A stretch of 64,000 bases of DNA from contig NC_014923.1 in the NCBI RefSeq assembly GCF_000185905.1, positions 2,007,501 to 2,071,500 of the forward strand. The letters run 5' to 3'. Under the pieces are notes generated by a model. The model worked only from the letters and a program-made list of their open reading frames with translations, did no database searches and had not been told where the DNA came from. The stretch is from Mesorhizobium ciceri biovar biserrulae WSM1271 (GTDB taxonomy: Bacteria; Pseudomonadota; Alphaproteobacteria; Rhizobiales; Rhizobiaceae). Made by a program: the position numbers and the translations under genes. This document shows, one piece after another, positions 27,851-36,568 of the stretch (its first letter is position 1; each line of letters starts with the position of its first letter).

Positions 27851-28473
27851 GCCAGGACCTCCGAGAGGGTCGTCGACCATTCGGCCATGCGCGTTTCGAA
27901 CACCGCCTCGTCGATAGCCACGGTCAGGTCGAAGCCTGGCGCCTCGACAAAATCGAGATTGGCGGCGCGGGGTCCGAGCGATGCCTTCAGTGTTTCGAAC
28001 ATCGAGAGCGGGCCGCGCACGACGATGCGCACAGCCTCGGCGTCGCCAACCGCTTCGCGGACGGCGTCTGCCAACGCATCGATCGAACGTTTCTGCAGAT
28101 CGTCGCTGACGATGCCGCCGATGATGCGGGCGACCGTGCCGGCGACAAGTCCGGTCACGCGCGCCTCCATCGCATCGATGTGCAACGAGACCGCCTTGCC
28201 GACATCGTCGCCAAGGCTTTCGAGAAATATCCTTGCTTCCTCAGCACTGGCCTGGCGTTCGGCTTCGAGCGCGGCGTCATGCGCAGCCGCCAGGCGGCCC
28301 TCCAGCGCTGCCTCCGCCTGGGCAACCGCCTCGGCGATCAGCGTGCCGATATCGGCTTGTGGCGCCGGCGTCTCGGGCTTGTGTTCGGGATCGACTGCTG
28401 CCCGGGGCTGGCCGGCACGCTGCGCGCGCGTGCCGAAATCAGGCAGAAGGTCGAAGAGGGCTACGGAAGGCAT
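27847..28473 (-). CDS. FliH-like flagellar export regulator
   Basis: This 208-aa soluble protein has an Ala/Glu-rich coiled-coil centre (AVAQAEAALEGRLAAAHDAAL) and a C-terminal domain of alternating helices and strands (VRIVVRGPLSMFETLKASL), like FliH/YscL proteins that hold the FliI ATPase. It lies 3 bp after fliF, where FliH is usual in many bacteria, and its stop overlaps motB. The family is weakly conserved, so the name is an inference from composition and position. Confidence 0.75.
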   Translation of the reverse strand: MPSVALFDLLPDFGTRAQRAGQPRAAVDPEHKPETPAPQADIGTLIAEAVAQAEAALEGRLAAAHDAALEAERQASAEEARIFLESLGDDVGKAVSLHIDAMEARVTGLVAGTVARIIGGIVSDDLQKRSIDALADAVREAVGDAEAVRIVVRGPLSMFETLKASLGPRAANLDFVEAPGFDLTVAIDEAVFETRMAEWSTTLSEVLA

Positions 28474-28476
28474 GGT

Positions 28477-30123
28477 TTACACCGCCACTTCCTGGGAAGC
28501 CCATTTGCGCAGGATCTGCGCGGTGCGCTCCTCGTTGAGGTCGACCATCCTGGCAAGCCGGTCCTGCGGCGCCGGCCGGATCTTCTGGCGAAGATCGTCG
28601 AGCGGAGTGGGGCCTGGGCGTGTGCCTGGCAAGGCGCCAACCGCGGCATTGTCGGTGGCCGCCATTGCCTCCGGCGTCGGCAGCGAGCGCTGGACGTCGT
28701 CGAAGCTGGGACCTGCCAGGGCTGGAGCAGCCTTTGCCGTCAGCGCCGCGGCCATCGGCCTCAGGCCGAAGAAGGCCACCAGGAACACCACGACGATGAA
28801 GGCACCTGCATTGATCATCGTGCCGGCATGCTGGCCGATCGAATCGAGCATTCCCGCCTGCGGGATCGCCTCGCCATCCAGGCCATCGATGAACTCGACC
28901 GCCGAGACGTCGATGATGTCGCCGCGCTTTTCATCCAGGCCGGTGGCGGATGTGACCATCTTCTGGATCTCGGCGACGCGCTTGGCGATCTGCTCCGGTG
29001 TGGCATCCTTGCCGAGGATGGTCGTCAGCCGCTGCTGGTTGACGACCACGGCAATCGACATCTTGGTGACGGTGTAGCCGTTGGAGACGGTGGCGATCTT
29101 CTTGGAATTGATCTCGTAGTTGGTGATCTCTTCCCTGCGGTCGTTCTGCGAGGAGGATTGCGGGCCATCGGTGGCGGTTGCCTGGGTCTCGGGCAGGTTC
29201 TGCTCGACGCTGGCCGGAGTGGAAGCCTGCTTCTGGTTGTTGTTCTCGTTGGCGCGCACCGACTGCACCGAGCGCTCGACGCGGGAATTCGGATCGAAGA
29301 TGGTCTCTTCCGTCTGGCGGGTGTCGGTGTTGACCTCGGCCTTGACGCTGGCGCGGAAATTGTCGGGGCCGAGATAGGCCGTCAGCGCACGGCGGATGTT
29401 GTCTCCGATCTGCGCCTCGACGGTCTGCTCGACGCCGAGCGTGCGGGCGGCGCTGGTGTTGGAAGGATCATCGCCTGCGGCCAGCAGATTGCCGCTGGAA
29501 TCGAGAACAGTCACCTTGTCGGCCGACAGGCCGGGGACGGCGGCGGCGACGAGATGGCGGATCGACATGGCGCTCTTCTCGGCGTCGATGCCGGCGTAGC
29601 GGATGACCACGGAGGCCGAGGGCTGCTGCTCGTCGCGGCGGAAATTGGCGCGTTCGGACATGACGATGTGGACGCGCGCCGCCTTGATGCCCGATATCGA
29701 CTGGATGGTGCGGGCGATCTCACCTTCCAGCGCTCGCACGCGGGTGATCTGCTGCATGAACGAGGTGAGGCCGAGCGAGCCAACATTGTCGAACAATTCG
29801 TAGCCGGCATTGGCGCTGGTCGGCAGGCCCTTTTCGGCGAGCAGCATGCGCGCCTGGGCGGTGGTGCCGGCCGGCACCAGAACCGAGGTTCCGTCGGCGC
29901 CGACATCGAAGCCGATACCGGCTTCGCCGAGCACCAGGCCGATCTGGTTCACGTCGGCGCGGTCGAGCCCGACATAGAGCGTGTCGTAGGCGGGGCGGTT
30001 GAGATAGACCGAGGCGATGCCGATGACGCCCATCACCAGAACGGCGATGCCCGCCAGCATGGCGAGGCGCTTCACGCCAAACCCGCGGAGATTCGAGATG
30101 ATGCTCTGGATCTGTTCCGGCAC
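28477..30123 (-). CDS. fliF: Flagellar MS-ring protein FliF
   Basis: FliF forms the MS ring and rotor base in the inner membrane. The 548-aa product has an N-terminal membrane helix (LAMLAGIAVLVMGVIGIASV), the YscJ-like ring domains (YDTLYVGLDRADVNQIGLVL; ALEGEIARTIQSISGIKAARVHIVM), a second helix near residue 440 (AGAFIVVVFLVAFFGL) and a C-terminal FliG-binding tail (RKWASQEVAV). It starts with GTG behind a GGGAG site and heads fliF-fliH-like-motB-motC-fliK-transglycosylase. Confidence 0.96.
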   Translation of the reverse strand: MPEQIQSIISNLRGFGVKRLAMLAGIAVLVMGVIGIASVYLNRPAYDTLYVGLDRADVNQIGLVLGEAGIGFDVGADGTSVLVPAGTTAQARMLLAEKGLPTSANAGYELFDNVGSLGLTSFMQQITRVRALEGEIARTIQSISGIKAARVHIVMSERANFRRDEQQPSASVVIRYAGIDAEKSAMSIRHLVAAAVPGLSADKVTVLDSSGNLLAAGDDPSNTSAARTLGVEQTVEAQIGDNIRRALTAYLGPDNFRASVKAEVNTDTRQTEETIFDPNSRVERSVQSVRANENNNQKQASTPASVEQNLPETQATATDGPQSSSQNDRREEITNYEINSKKIATVSNGYTVTKMSIAVVVNQQRLTTILGKDATPEQIAKRVAEIQKMVTSATGLDEKRGDIIDVSAVEFIDGLDGEAIPQAGMLDSIGQHAGTMINAGAFIVVVFLVAFFGLRPMAAALTAKAAPALAGPSFDDVQRSLPTPEAMAATDNAAVGALPGTRPGPTPLDDLRQKIRPAPQDRLARMVDLNEERTAQILRKWASQEVAV

Positions 30124-30192
30124 GGTTCGACGACTCCCAGCATGATTGTCCGCCGGAACTCTAGTCTTCGAAGCTTGTGCGAAAATGAAATC

Positions 30193-30215
30193 GGGCCGCG
30201 CTTGCGGCGCGGCCC
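30193..30215 (-). terminator. Rho-independent terminator of the first-listed flagellin gene
   Basis: GGGCCGCGC / GCGCGGCCC form a perfect 9-bp stem with a 5-nt loop, 42 bp past the flagellin stop. In the transcript it is followed by the T-rich stretch GATTTCATTTTC. The stem is identical to that at 31531-31553. Confidence 0.85.
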
Positions 30216-30257
30216 GTCAGTTGGGATGCGAAAGGAGGGCGCCGGTGGCGCCCGCGA

Positions 30258-31322
30258 TTAGTTCTTGAACAGCGACAGGATCGACTGCGAGGAGCTGTTG
30301 GCGATCGACAGTGCCTGGATGCCGAGCTGCTGCTGCACCTGCAGGGCCTGGAGGCGGGTCGATTCCTTGTTCATGTCGGCGTCGACGAGCTGGCCGACGC
30401 CGCGGTCGATGGAGTCCATCAGGCTCTGGGTGAAGGTCTTCTGCAGGTCGATCGAGCTCTTGGCCGAACCGATGATGGTGGCGGAATCAGTCAACTGGGC
30501 CATGACCTTGTCCATCATGGTGACCATCTGGGTGATGATGCCGTCGGTCACCCCTGGGGCCGTGATGTCGAGGTTGTAGGCGGAAATATTGTTGACCTTG
30601 GTGACCGCTCCCGCCGCCGTCTGGCCGGCAGTGTTCGCGGCGATATCCGTTCCTCCGCCCGCGATCACGCCAGCATAGGCGTTGTCATACAGGGTCTGGG
30701 CGGCGCCCGTGGAATAGATGGAGGTCTGGCGATCGAGGACGCCCTGGTTCTTGACTTCGGCGGCAAGGCCGTAGTCGAAAAGCTTGGTGCCCTCGACATT
30801 GATGTTGATCGTTCCGATCGAGACAGCGCCGGATGAAGAGCGATTGAATGAGGACACGATCTGCGAGTCGGGCTGGACGCCATCATTGGCGGACGTGACC
30901 TGCTTGGAGGTCACCGCGAGGAAATTCGAGCCGGAGAAGGTGGCCGCATCGGCAAAGGACTTCATCTGCGTTTGAAGCGCCTTGATCTCGGTCTGGGTCT
31001 TCGCCTTGGCGGCATCCGTCTGGCCGACCATGGACAACACCTTGGTCTTGATCTGGCCGATCGTCGTCAGCACGTTGGTGATGCCGGTGTAGGCGGCATC
31101 GACTTTCGAGGCGCCGAGGCCGAGTGCATCCTGCACCGTCGACAGGGCCGAATTGTCCGAGCGCATGGTGGTGGCGATCGACCAATAGGCGGCGTTGTCC
31201 GAAGCCTGCGAGACCCGATAGCCGGTCGATATGCGGGCCTGTGTCTGTTCGAGCGACTTGTTGGTGGCGCTGAGGCTTTGAAGTGCGGTTAACGCCGAGG
31301 CGTTGGTCATGATGCTCGCCAA
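30258..31322 (-). CDS. Flagellin
   Basis: A 354-aa filament subunit with conserved N-terminal (LTALQSLSATNKSLEQTQ; ASDNAAYWSIATTMRSDNSA) and C-terminal (LVDADMNKESTRLQALQVQQ; ANSSSQSILSLFKN) helices that build the filament core, around a variable surface region. I start at TTG 31322 (MASIMTN) because AAGGAG is correctly spaced and the paralog at 31590 begins MSSIMTN at the equivalent place; ATG 31310 would lack four residues. It has its own upstream region and terminator, hence probably a single-gene transcript, under FlaF/FlbT control as in the family. Confidence 0.95.
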   Translation of the reverse strand: MASIMTNASALTALQSLSATNKSLEQTQARISTGYRVSQASDNAAYWSIATTMRSDNSALSTVQDALGLGASKVDAAYTGITNVLTTIGQIKTKVLSMVGQTDAAKAKTQTEIKALQTQMKSFADAATFSGSNFLAVTSKQVTSANDGVQPDSQIVSSFNRSSSGAVSIGTININVEGTKLFDYGLAAEVKNQGVLDRQTSIYSTGAAQTLYDNAYAGVIAGGGTDIAANTAGQTAAGAVTKVNNISAYNLDITAPGVTDGIITQMVTMMDKVMAQLTDSATIIGSAKSSIDLQKTFTQSLMDSIDRGVGQLVDADMNKESTRLQALQVQQQLGIQALSIANSSSQSILSLFKN

Positions 31323-31530
31323 GAAAGTCGCTCCTTCTCAAAAGCCGACATGCTCAGACATGCCGGATGGGCCTGTTCAACGATTGGCATCGTGCCGGTC
31401 GGACCGATTCGCCAACTGTCGTAAGCTATTGGTTAACCATAACTAGCGCGGCATGGTTAACAGCCTGTTAAAAGCTGGCTTTTGAGAGTTAAGGATCGAG
31501 GATTGTGCGGGGCTGGAGCAAACGCAAATA
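31323..31530. promoter_or_regulatory. Flagellin promoter/leader region with GTTAA repeats
   Basis: This region between the upstream flagellin's terminator and the downstream flagellin should hold a promoter and 5' leader. TGGTTAAC occurs at 31430-31437 and 31454-31461, 24 bp apart, and GTTAA again at 31467-31471. CGGTTAATCG appears in the leader of the other flagellin near 32745. A shared activator site is possible but unproven. Confidence 0.45.
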
Positions 31531-31553
31531 GGGCCGCGCTTTTGGCGCGGCCC
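31531..31553 (-). terminator. Rho-independent terminator of the second flagellin gene
   Basis: The same 9-bp stem as at 30193 (GGGCCGCGC / GCGCGGCCC), here with a TTTTG loop in plus-strand reading, lies 36 bp past the stop of the flagellin at 31590. The transcript continues TATTTGCG, a modest T-run. Confidence 0.82.
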
Positions 31554-31589
31554 GAATTTCTAGTGCGAACCGTGGTTGAGCGGAGGCGA

Positions 31590-32591
31590 TCAGCCGCGGA
31601 AGAGCGACAGGATCGACTGCGAGGAACCGTTGGCGATCGACAGCGCCTGCACGCCGAGCTGCTGCTGGACCTGCAGGGCCTGCAGACGGGTCGATTCCTT
31701 GTTCATGTCGGCATCGACGAGCTGGCCGACGCCGCGGTCGATGGAGTCCATCAGGTCCGAGGTGAAGGTCTTCTGCAGGTCGATACTGCTCTTGGCGGCG
31801 CCGAGCGTGGTGGCCGAGTTGGTCATATCGGCGAGCGCGGAGTCGATGACGGTCAGCATCTGCTTGATCTGCGAATCGCTGGCAGCCGTGCCACCCGAGA
31901 AGATGGAAAGCGAGGCGGCCGAATAGGTGTCGGTGGCCAGTGCAGCCGCCCCTAGAGCTGTCTGCGTGCCGGAGACCGCTGCGGCCACACTGCCGTCGCT
32001 GCCGAGGCGGTACGTGTCAAGGATGCCCTTCGCGAGGCCCGAGGTGGTACCAGCTTCATAGAGCTTGATGCTTTCCACCTTGACGTCGATGGTCGAGATC
32101 GAAGATGCGCCGGCCGCGTCACGGTTGAAGGCCGAAAGGATCTTCACATCGGCAGCCGTCGTGGCTGTTGAGCCGCTGTCTACGGACAGCATGTTGGTGC
32201 CGGAGAAGGTGGCGCCGTCGGCGTAGGACTTCATCTGCGCCTGAAGAGCGGTGATTTCGGTCTGGGTCTTTTCCTTCGAGGCGTCCGTCTGGCCGTAGGA
32301 AGCCAGCAGCTTTGCCTTGATCTGGTTGATGGTGGAGATCGCGCTGTTCATGCCGGTATAGGCGGTGTCGACCTTCGAGGCGCCGAGGCCGAGAGCGTCC
32401 GAAACGGTGGACATTGCCTGGTTGTCGGAGCGCATCGTGGTGGCGATCGACCAGTAAGCGGCGTTGTCCGAGGCCTGCGAGACGCGATAACCGGTCGAGA
32501 TGCGGGCCTGGGTGTCCTGGAGGGATTTGCTGGTGGCGTTAAGGCTCTGCAGAGCCGTCAACGCGGCGGAGTTCGTCATGATGCTGGACAT
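31590..32591 (-). CDS. Flagellin
   Basis: A 333-aa flagellin, tandem paralog of the 354-aa one downstream. Both share near-identical core helices (RISTGYRVSQASDNAAYWS; LMDSIDRGVGQLVDADMN; QSILSLF), while the central 100 or so residues differ in length and sequence, as expected for the surface-exposed domain. It starts at a normal ATG (MSSIMTNSAALT). Two or more flagellins co-assembling in one filament is usual in rhizobia. Confidence 0.95.
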   Translation of the reverse strand: MSSIMTNSAALTALQSLNATSKSLQDTQARISTGYRVSQASDNAAYWSIATTMRSDNQAMSTVSDALGLGASKVDTAYTGMNSAISTINQIKAKLLASYGQTDASKEKTQTEITALQAQMKSYADGATFSGTNMLSVDSGSTATTAADVKILSAFNRDAAGASSISTIDVKVESIKLYEAGTTSGLAKGILDTYRLGSDGSVAAAVSGTQTALGAAALATDTYSAASLSIFSGGTAASDSQIKQMLTVIDSALADMTNSATTLGAAKSSIDLQKTFTSDLMDSIDRGVGQLVDADMNKESTRLQALQVQQQLGVQALSIANGSSQSILSLFRG

Positions 32592-32791
32592 GGTACTCGT
32601 ACCTTGGTTTTTACAGGTGTTTTTTTGACATACCGGGCCTCCCGGTATGACGGTGCGGCATCATGCCAATGATCTCTGAAATCGATCACCCGCCATCTGC
32701 GAGCGAATATGCGGGCAAGTCCCTACCAAAGGGCTAAACCGGACGGTTAATCGAAAATATATTGCTGGAATTTCGAGCCGGCGCGGCAGAG
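32592..32791. promoter_or_regulatory. Promoter/leader region of the second flagellin gene
   Basis: These 200 bp between fliP and the flagellin include an AT-rich part (GGTTAATCGAAAATATATTG around 32746-32765). CGGTTAATCG resembles the GTTAA elements upstream of the other flagellin. Near 32630-32648 CCGGGCCTCCCGG forms a small hairpin in the leader. No gene is seen. Confidence 0.4.
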
Positions 32792-33523
32792 TCAGTTGAA
32801 GGAGCGCACCAGGCTGCCGACAAGCAGGTTCCAGCCGTCGATCAGGACGAAGAACAGGATCTTGAACGGCAGCGACACCACAGTGGGCGGCAGCATCATC
32901 ATGCCCATCGCCATCGTGATGGTGGCGACGATCAGGTCGATGACCAGGAATGGCAGCACGATCAGGAAGCCGATTTCGAAGCCGCGCCGGATCTCCGAGA
33001 TCATGAAGGCGGGCACCAGGATGCGCAGGTCGACGGTGTCGCGCGAAACGGTCTGGCCGCGCTCGCGGGCGAGATCGGCGAAGAGGTCGAAATCCTTGTC
33101 ACGCACATTGTGCAGCATGAAGGTGCGGAACGGATCGGAAATCTTGTCGAAGGCTTCGGTCTGGGTGATCTGGTTGTCCATCAGCGGCTTGACGCCGGTG
33201 TTCCAGGCCTGATCGAAGGTCGGCGCCATGACATAGAAGGTCATGAACAGCGACAGCGAAATCAGGATGAGGTTTGCCGGTGTCGACTGCAGGCCGATGC
33301 CGGCGCGCAGGATCGAGAAGGCGATGACGAAGCGGGTGAAGCTGGTCACCATGATCAGCAGGCCCGGCGCGACCGACAGAACAGTCAGCAGGCCGAACAT
33401 CTGGATGATGTAGCCGACGGTGGTGCCGTCAGCCTTGCCGATGCCGCCGAGATCGAGCTGCTGAGCCGCCGCGATGGAGGTGGCGGCGGCGATCATGGCG
33501 GTGGCGAGAAGGAACTTTCTCAT
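32792..33523 (-). CDS. fliP: Flagellar export gate protein FliP
   Basis: FliP builds the export gate with FliQ and FliR. The 243-aa product has a cleavable signal peptide (ATSIAAAQQ), as is usual for FliP, and four membrane helices. The family signatures LLIMVTSFTRFVIAFSILR and FKILFFVLIDGWNLLVGSLV are present. Its start overlaps the fliL stop (ATGA). It ends the long leftward operon that begins at the DUF1217 gene or flgF. Confidence 0.96.
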   Translation of the reverse strand: MRKFLLATAMIAAATSIAAAQQLDLGGIGKADGTTVGYIIQMFGLLTVLSVAPGLLIMVTSFTRFVIAFSILRAGIGLQSTPANLILISLSLFMTFYVMAPTFDQAWNTGVKPLMDNQITQTEAFDKISDPFRTFMLHNVRDKDFDLFADLARERGQTVSRDTVDLRILVPAFMISEIRRGFEIGFLIVLPFLVIDLIVATITMAMGMMMLPPTVVSLPFKILFFVLIDGWNLLVGSLVRSFN

Positions 33524-34014
33524 TCGAGCAGCAATGTCCTGATGAGTACCTGTTTGGCGTGACCCTGGCTGCGGATCGCGGCGCGTTCTTCGAGGTCGGC
33601 CTTCAGGTGCTGGTAGCCGCTGGCTCCCTCGATCTGATGCATCTTCAACGTGCGCACCAGGGCCAGGAGATCTTGGTGGATGTCATCCGACATTGCCTGT
33701 GGCTGCGGCGCGTCATAGACGACGGACACCTCCATCCTGATCCAGGTGCCGGCAGGCGAGGCGATGTTGGTGGTGATCGGCGCCAGCACGACAAGCATCG
33801 GGCCCAGGCCTGGTTGCTCGGCTGCGGCGGGCTGCATGATCTTACCTTCGTTCTCAGGCGCGACCGGTACCGACGCCGGTGCGCCGACGCCCTTGAGATA
33901 ACCGCCGGACATCCAACCCACGCCAATGGCGGCCGCCGTCACAAGCAGCAGCATGCCGGCCTGAATGACAGGGGAGGGACCCTTGCGCGGCTGAACCTGT
34001 TCAATATTTGCCAC
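33520..34014 (-). CDS. fliL: Flagellar basal body-associated protein FliL
   Basis: FliL is a stator-associated inner membrane protein. The 164-aa product has one N-terminal membrane helix (AGMLLLVTAAAIGVGWMSGG) and a periplasmic domain (RMEVSVVYDAPQPQAMSDDIHQ; ALVRTLKMHQIEGASGYQHL). It starts with GTG, 17 bp after flgH, and overlaps fliP by four bases. Confidence 0.93.
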   Translation of the reverse strand: MANIEQVQPRKGPSPVIQAGMLLLVTAAAIGVGWMSGGYLKGVGAPASVPVAPENEGKIMQPAAAEQPGLGPMLVVLAPITTNIASPAGTWIRMEVSVVYDAPQPQAMSDDIHQDLLALVRTLKMHQIEGASGYQHLKADLEERAAIRSQGHAKQVLIRTLLLE

Positions 34015-34031
34015 GGCGCCCTGCCCCGATC

Positions 34032-34739
34032 CTAGAACGGAAGAACCTGGTCGAGGATCTGCTGGCCGTAGGCAGGTTGCTGGACCTCGGTGATGCGACC
34101 GCGTCCGCCGTAGGAGATGCGGGCCTCGGCGATGCGTTCGTAGGGGATGGTGTTTTCGGCGCCGATATCGGCCGGCCGCACGATGCCGGCGAGCGTCAGC
34201 ACCCTGAGCTCGGCATTGACGCGCACTTCCTGCGATCCGGTGATCATCAGATTGCCGTTGGGCAGCACATCGGTGACGATCGCCGCGACATTGAGTTCAA
34301 GCGTTTCCGAGCGCTTGATCTCGCCGTCAGCCGTCGTGTCGGTGGTGGAGCTGAGAGCCCCGGCGCCCTTGCCGGCGGTGCTCCACTTGTCCCACTGCGC
34401 GCTGAGGTCATAACCGAGCTTGCGATTGGCGGTGCGGCTCCTGTCGTTCTGGTTCTTGAAGTTGGCGCGATCGTTGATCTTGATCTTGACCGTCAGGATG
34501 TCGCCCTGGGACAGCGCCCGCGGGTCGGTGAACAGCCGGCTCTGGCGGTCGTCCCACAACGAGAATTTCTTGACCGGCGCTGGCGGCGTTTGCGGATATC
34601 GATAGAGCGAGCCGGTGCTGCCGCCATCGATGCCGGAGCCGACCGGGGACAGGGCCGGCTCTCTGCCGACCTCCTTGAGGTTGGTTCCGCAACCGGACAG
34701 CATGGCAACCGCGCACAGGACAAGCATCTTCCGGATCAT
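34032..34739 (-). CDS. flgH: Flagellar L-ring lipoprotein FlgH
   Basis: FlgH forms the outer-membrane L ring. The 235-aa product begins with a lipoprotein signal peptide whose lipobox LSGCG gives the acylated Cys; the conserved body includes SLWDDRQSRLFTDPRALSQGDILTV (two pieces) and GNLMITGSQEVRVNAELR. Its start overlaps the motE stop by four bases (ATGA). It lies within flgI-motE-flgH-fliL-fliP. Confidence 0.96.
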   Translation of the reverse strand: MIRKMLVLCAVAMLSGCGTNLKEVGREPALSPVGSGIDGGSTGSLYRYPQTPPAPVKKFSLWDDRQSRLFTDPRALSQGDILTVKIKINDRANFKNQNDRSRTANRKLGYDLSAQWDKWSTAGKGAGALSSTTDTTADGEIKRSETLELNVAAIVTDVLPNGNLMITGSQEVRVNAELRVLTLAGIVRPADIGAENTIPYERIAEARISYGGRGRITEVQQPAYGQQILDQVLPF

Positions 34740-35323
34740 GACGGATCTACCCTTCGGGCTGCGCTGGCCATAATGCCGGTGAGCGTCGCCGCCGCCTTCT
34801 GGTCCATTTCGTTGAGGATGACGCTCGCCTTGCGTGAATCGAGCTTCATCAATATAGCCGCAGCCAGGTCGGCGTTGACGATGGCCAGCCGCTCGGCGGC
34901 GGCGTCCGGTTTCATACCGGCGTAGATCTGGACGACGCCGTCCTCGGCCCGGGCCAGGAAAACCTCGCGCCGCTTCAGCCAGGTCTCGTATTCAGCTTTC
35001 TTTGCATCAAGAGCTTTCATGCGCTCGTCAATGCCAGCCTGGAGCTGCTTCAGTTCCTGCGCCTGCAGGACATAGCGGCGGTCGCGGGCGGCATCGGCGA
35101 TGTTTGAGCAGAAGCGCTCGATCTCGCTTTGGTCCGGCGCCTTTTCCCGTGTCAGTTGCTGCGGCGCCGCCGCCACCTGTGCTCCCGGCAGGACCTGGCG
35201 GACCGTCTCCTCGCCGCGCGCGGTGCCGCCGGCAAAGGGCAGAGCCGCGAGAAAAGCGGTCGCAAGCAGGATCGCGGCTTTGCGGTGTCTGTCGTGGCGT
35301 GGGAAGGAGCGCGTCATCGGCAT
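34736..35323 (-). CDS. motE: MotE, periplasmic chaperone of MotC
   Basis: MotE (195 aa) is a rhizobial periplasmic protein reported to stabilise MotC. It has an N-terminal signal peptide (AAILLATAFLAALPFAGG), a coiled-coil centre (VLQAQELKQLQAGIDERMKAL) and a C-terminal MgtE_N-like helical domain (AAILMKLDSRKASVILNEM). ATG 35323 lies 3 bp after the flgI stop; a second ATG two codons on (35317) is also possible. Confidence 0.9.
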   Translation of the reverse strand: MPMTRSFPRHDRHRKAAILLATAFLAALPFAGGTARGEETVRQVLPGAQVAAAPQQLTREKAPDQSEIERFCSNIADAARDRRYVLQAQELKQLQAGIDERMKALDAKKAEYETWLKRREVFLARAEDGVVQIYAGMKPDAAAERLAIVNADLAAAILMKLDSRKASVILNEMDQKAAATLTGIMASAARRVDPS

Positions 35324-35326
35324 CGC

Positions 35327-36568
35327 CTATTGCAGAACCAGGTCGGCCTGCAGGGCCCCGGCCGACTTGATGCCCTGCAGAATGGCGATGATGCCGTCCG
35401 GCTTGACGCCGAGGCGGTTGAGGCCGGAAACGAGGGTCTGGAGATCGGGTCCGTCAAGCACGGCAACGCGGGCGTCGGGCCGGCTGGCGTCGATGGCGGT
35501 GAACGGTTCGATCGCGGTCTCGCCCTTGGAGAAGGGTTCGGGCTGGACGACGCGCGGCGCTTCGGTGATGCGCACGGTGAGCGTGCCGTGGCTGATGGCG
35601 ACCCGTGAGATCTTGACGTCATTGCCGATGACGATGGTGCCGGTGCGCTCGTCGATCACGACACGGGCCGGCGTGTCGGATTCGACCACCAAATTCTCGA
35701 TTTCGGCATAGAAGCGCGCCGCCGAGACACCCTTCGGCCTCCTGATCTGGACGGTGCGCGAATCGCGCTCGGCCGCCACCCGCATGCCGAAGCGCTGGCC
35801 GGTGTAGTCGTTGATGGCATCCGCGATGCGGATTGCGGTCGAGAAATCGGGATTGCGCAGCTGCAGCGTCAGGATCGCCTGATCGTCGAATTCGGCTTGG
35901 ACAGCACGCTCGACGATGGCGCCGTTGGGCACGCGGCCGGCGGTCGGCACGCCTTGCGTCAGCTGCTCGGCCTGTCCTTGCGCGGTAAAGCCGGACACGA
36001 TGACCGAGCCCTGGCCGACGGCATAGATTTCGCCGTCCGCCGCCTTCAGCGGCGTCATGATCAGCGTGCCGCCGGAAAGCGAGGTCGCGTCGCCCATCGA
36101 GGAGACGTCGATGTCGATGCGGGCGCCCGACTGCACGTAGGGCGGCATGTTGGCGGTGACGATGACGGCGGCGACATTCTTGGCGCGCGCGCTGCCGCCT
36201 TCGGTGGCGATGCCGAGGTTTTCGAGCATCGCGCGGATCGACTGTTCGGTGAATGGCGAGTTGCGCAGGCTGTCGCCCGATCCGGCAAGGCCGATGACCA
36301 GGCCGTAGCCGACGAGCTGATTGTCGCGCGAACTCTGCAGCTGGGCGATGTCCTTGATACGCGAGGCGACCTGGCCCGGCGGCAGCGAACTCGGCCCGGT
36401 CGAAACCCGGAACATGCGGCTGGTGGTGGCCGGATCATATTCGGGATCGTTGTAGACGCCGCCATTCTTGGCGGCGAGCTCGCGCTTGGCCTTCGGTGTC
36501 AGGCCGTCGGCCAGCGCCGGCTGCAGGCCAAGCACGGCTGCCAGGATCAAGGTAAGCCCGCGCATCAT
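35327..36568 (-). CDS. flgI: Flagellar P-ring protein FlgI
   Basis: FlgI forms the periplasmic P ring around the rod. The 413-aa product has a short signal peptide (LAAVLGLQPALADG) and family motifs: SRIKDIAQLQSSRDNQLVGY, GLVIGLAGSGDSLRNSPFT and, near the end, LNRLGVKPDGIIAILQGIK. About 30 residues after the signal peptide (YNDPEYDPATTS) precede the usual FlgI start region. Its start overlaps the flgA stop. Confidence 0.96.
   Translation of the reverse strand: MMRGLTLILAAVLGLQPALADGLTPKAKRELAAKNGGVYNDPEYDPATTSRMFRVSTGPSSLPPGQVASRIKDIAQLQSSRDNQLVGYGLVIGLAGSGDSLRNSPFTEQSIRAMLENLGIATEGGSARAKNVAAVIVTANMPPYVQSGARIDIDVSSMGDATSLSGGTLIMTPLKAADGEIYAVGQGSVIVSGFTAQGQAEQLTQGVPTAGRVPNGAIVERAVQAEFDDQAILTLQLRNPDFSTAIRIADAINDYTGQRFGMRVAAERDSRTVQIRRPKGVSAARFYAEIENLVVESDTPARVVIDERTGTIVIGNDVKISRVAISHGTLTVRITEAPRVVQPEPFSKGETAIEPFTAIDASRPDARVAVLDGPDLQTLVSGLNRLGVKPDGIIAILQGIKSAGALQADLVLQ

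Noticed and set aside
28180..30261. 693-codon open frame opposite fliF and the fliH-like gene
   Set aside because: Antisense shadow; fliF and its neighbours have clear family motifs on the minus strand.
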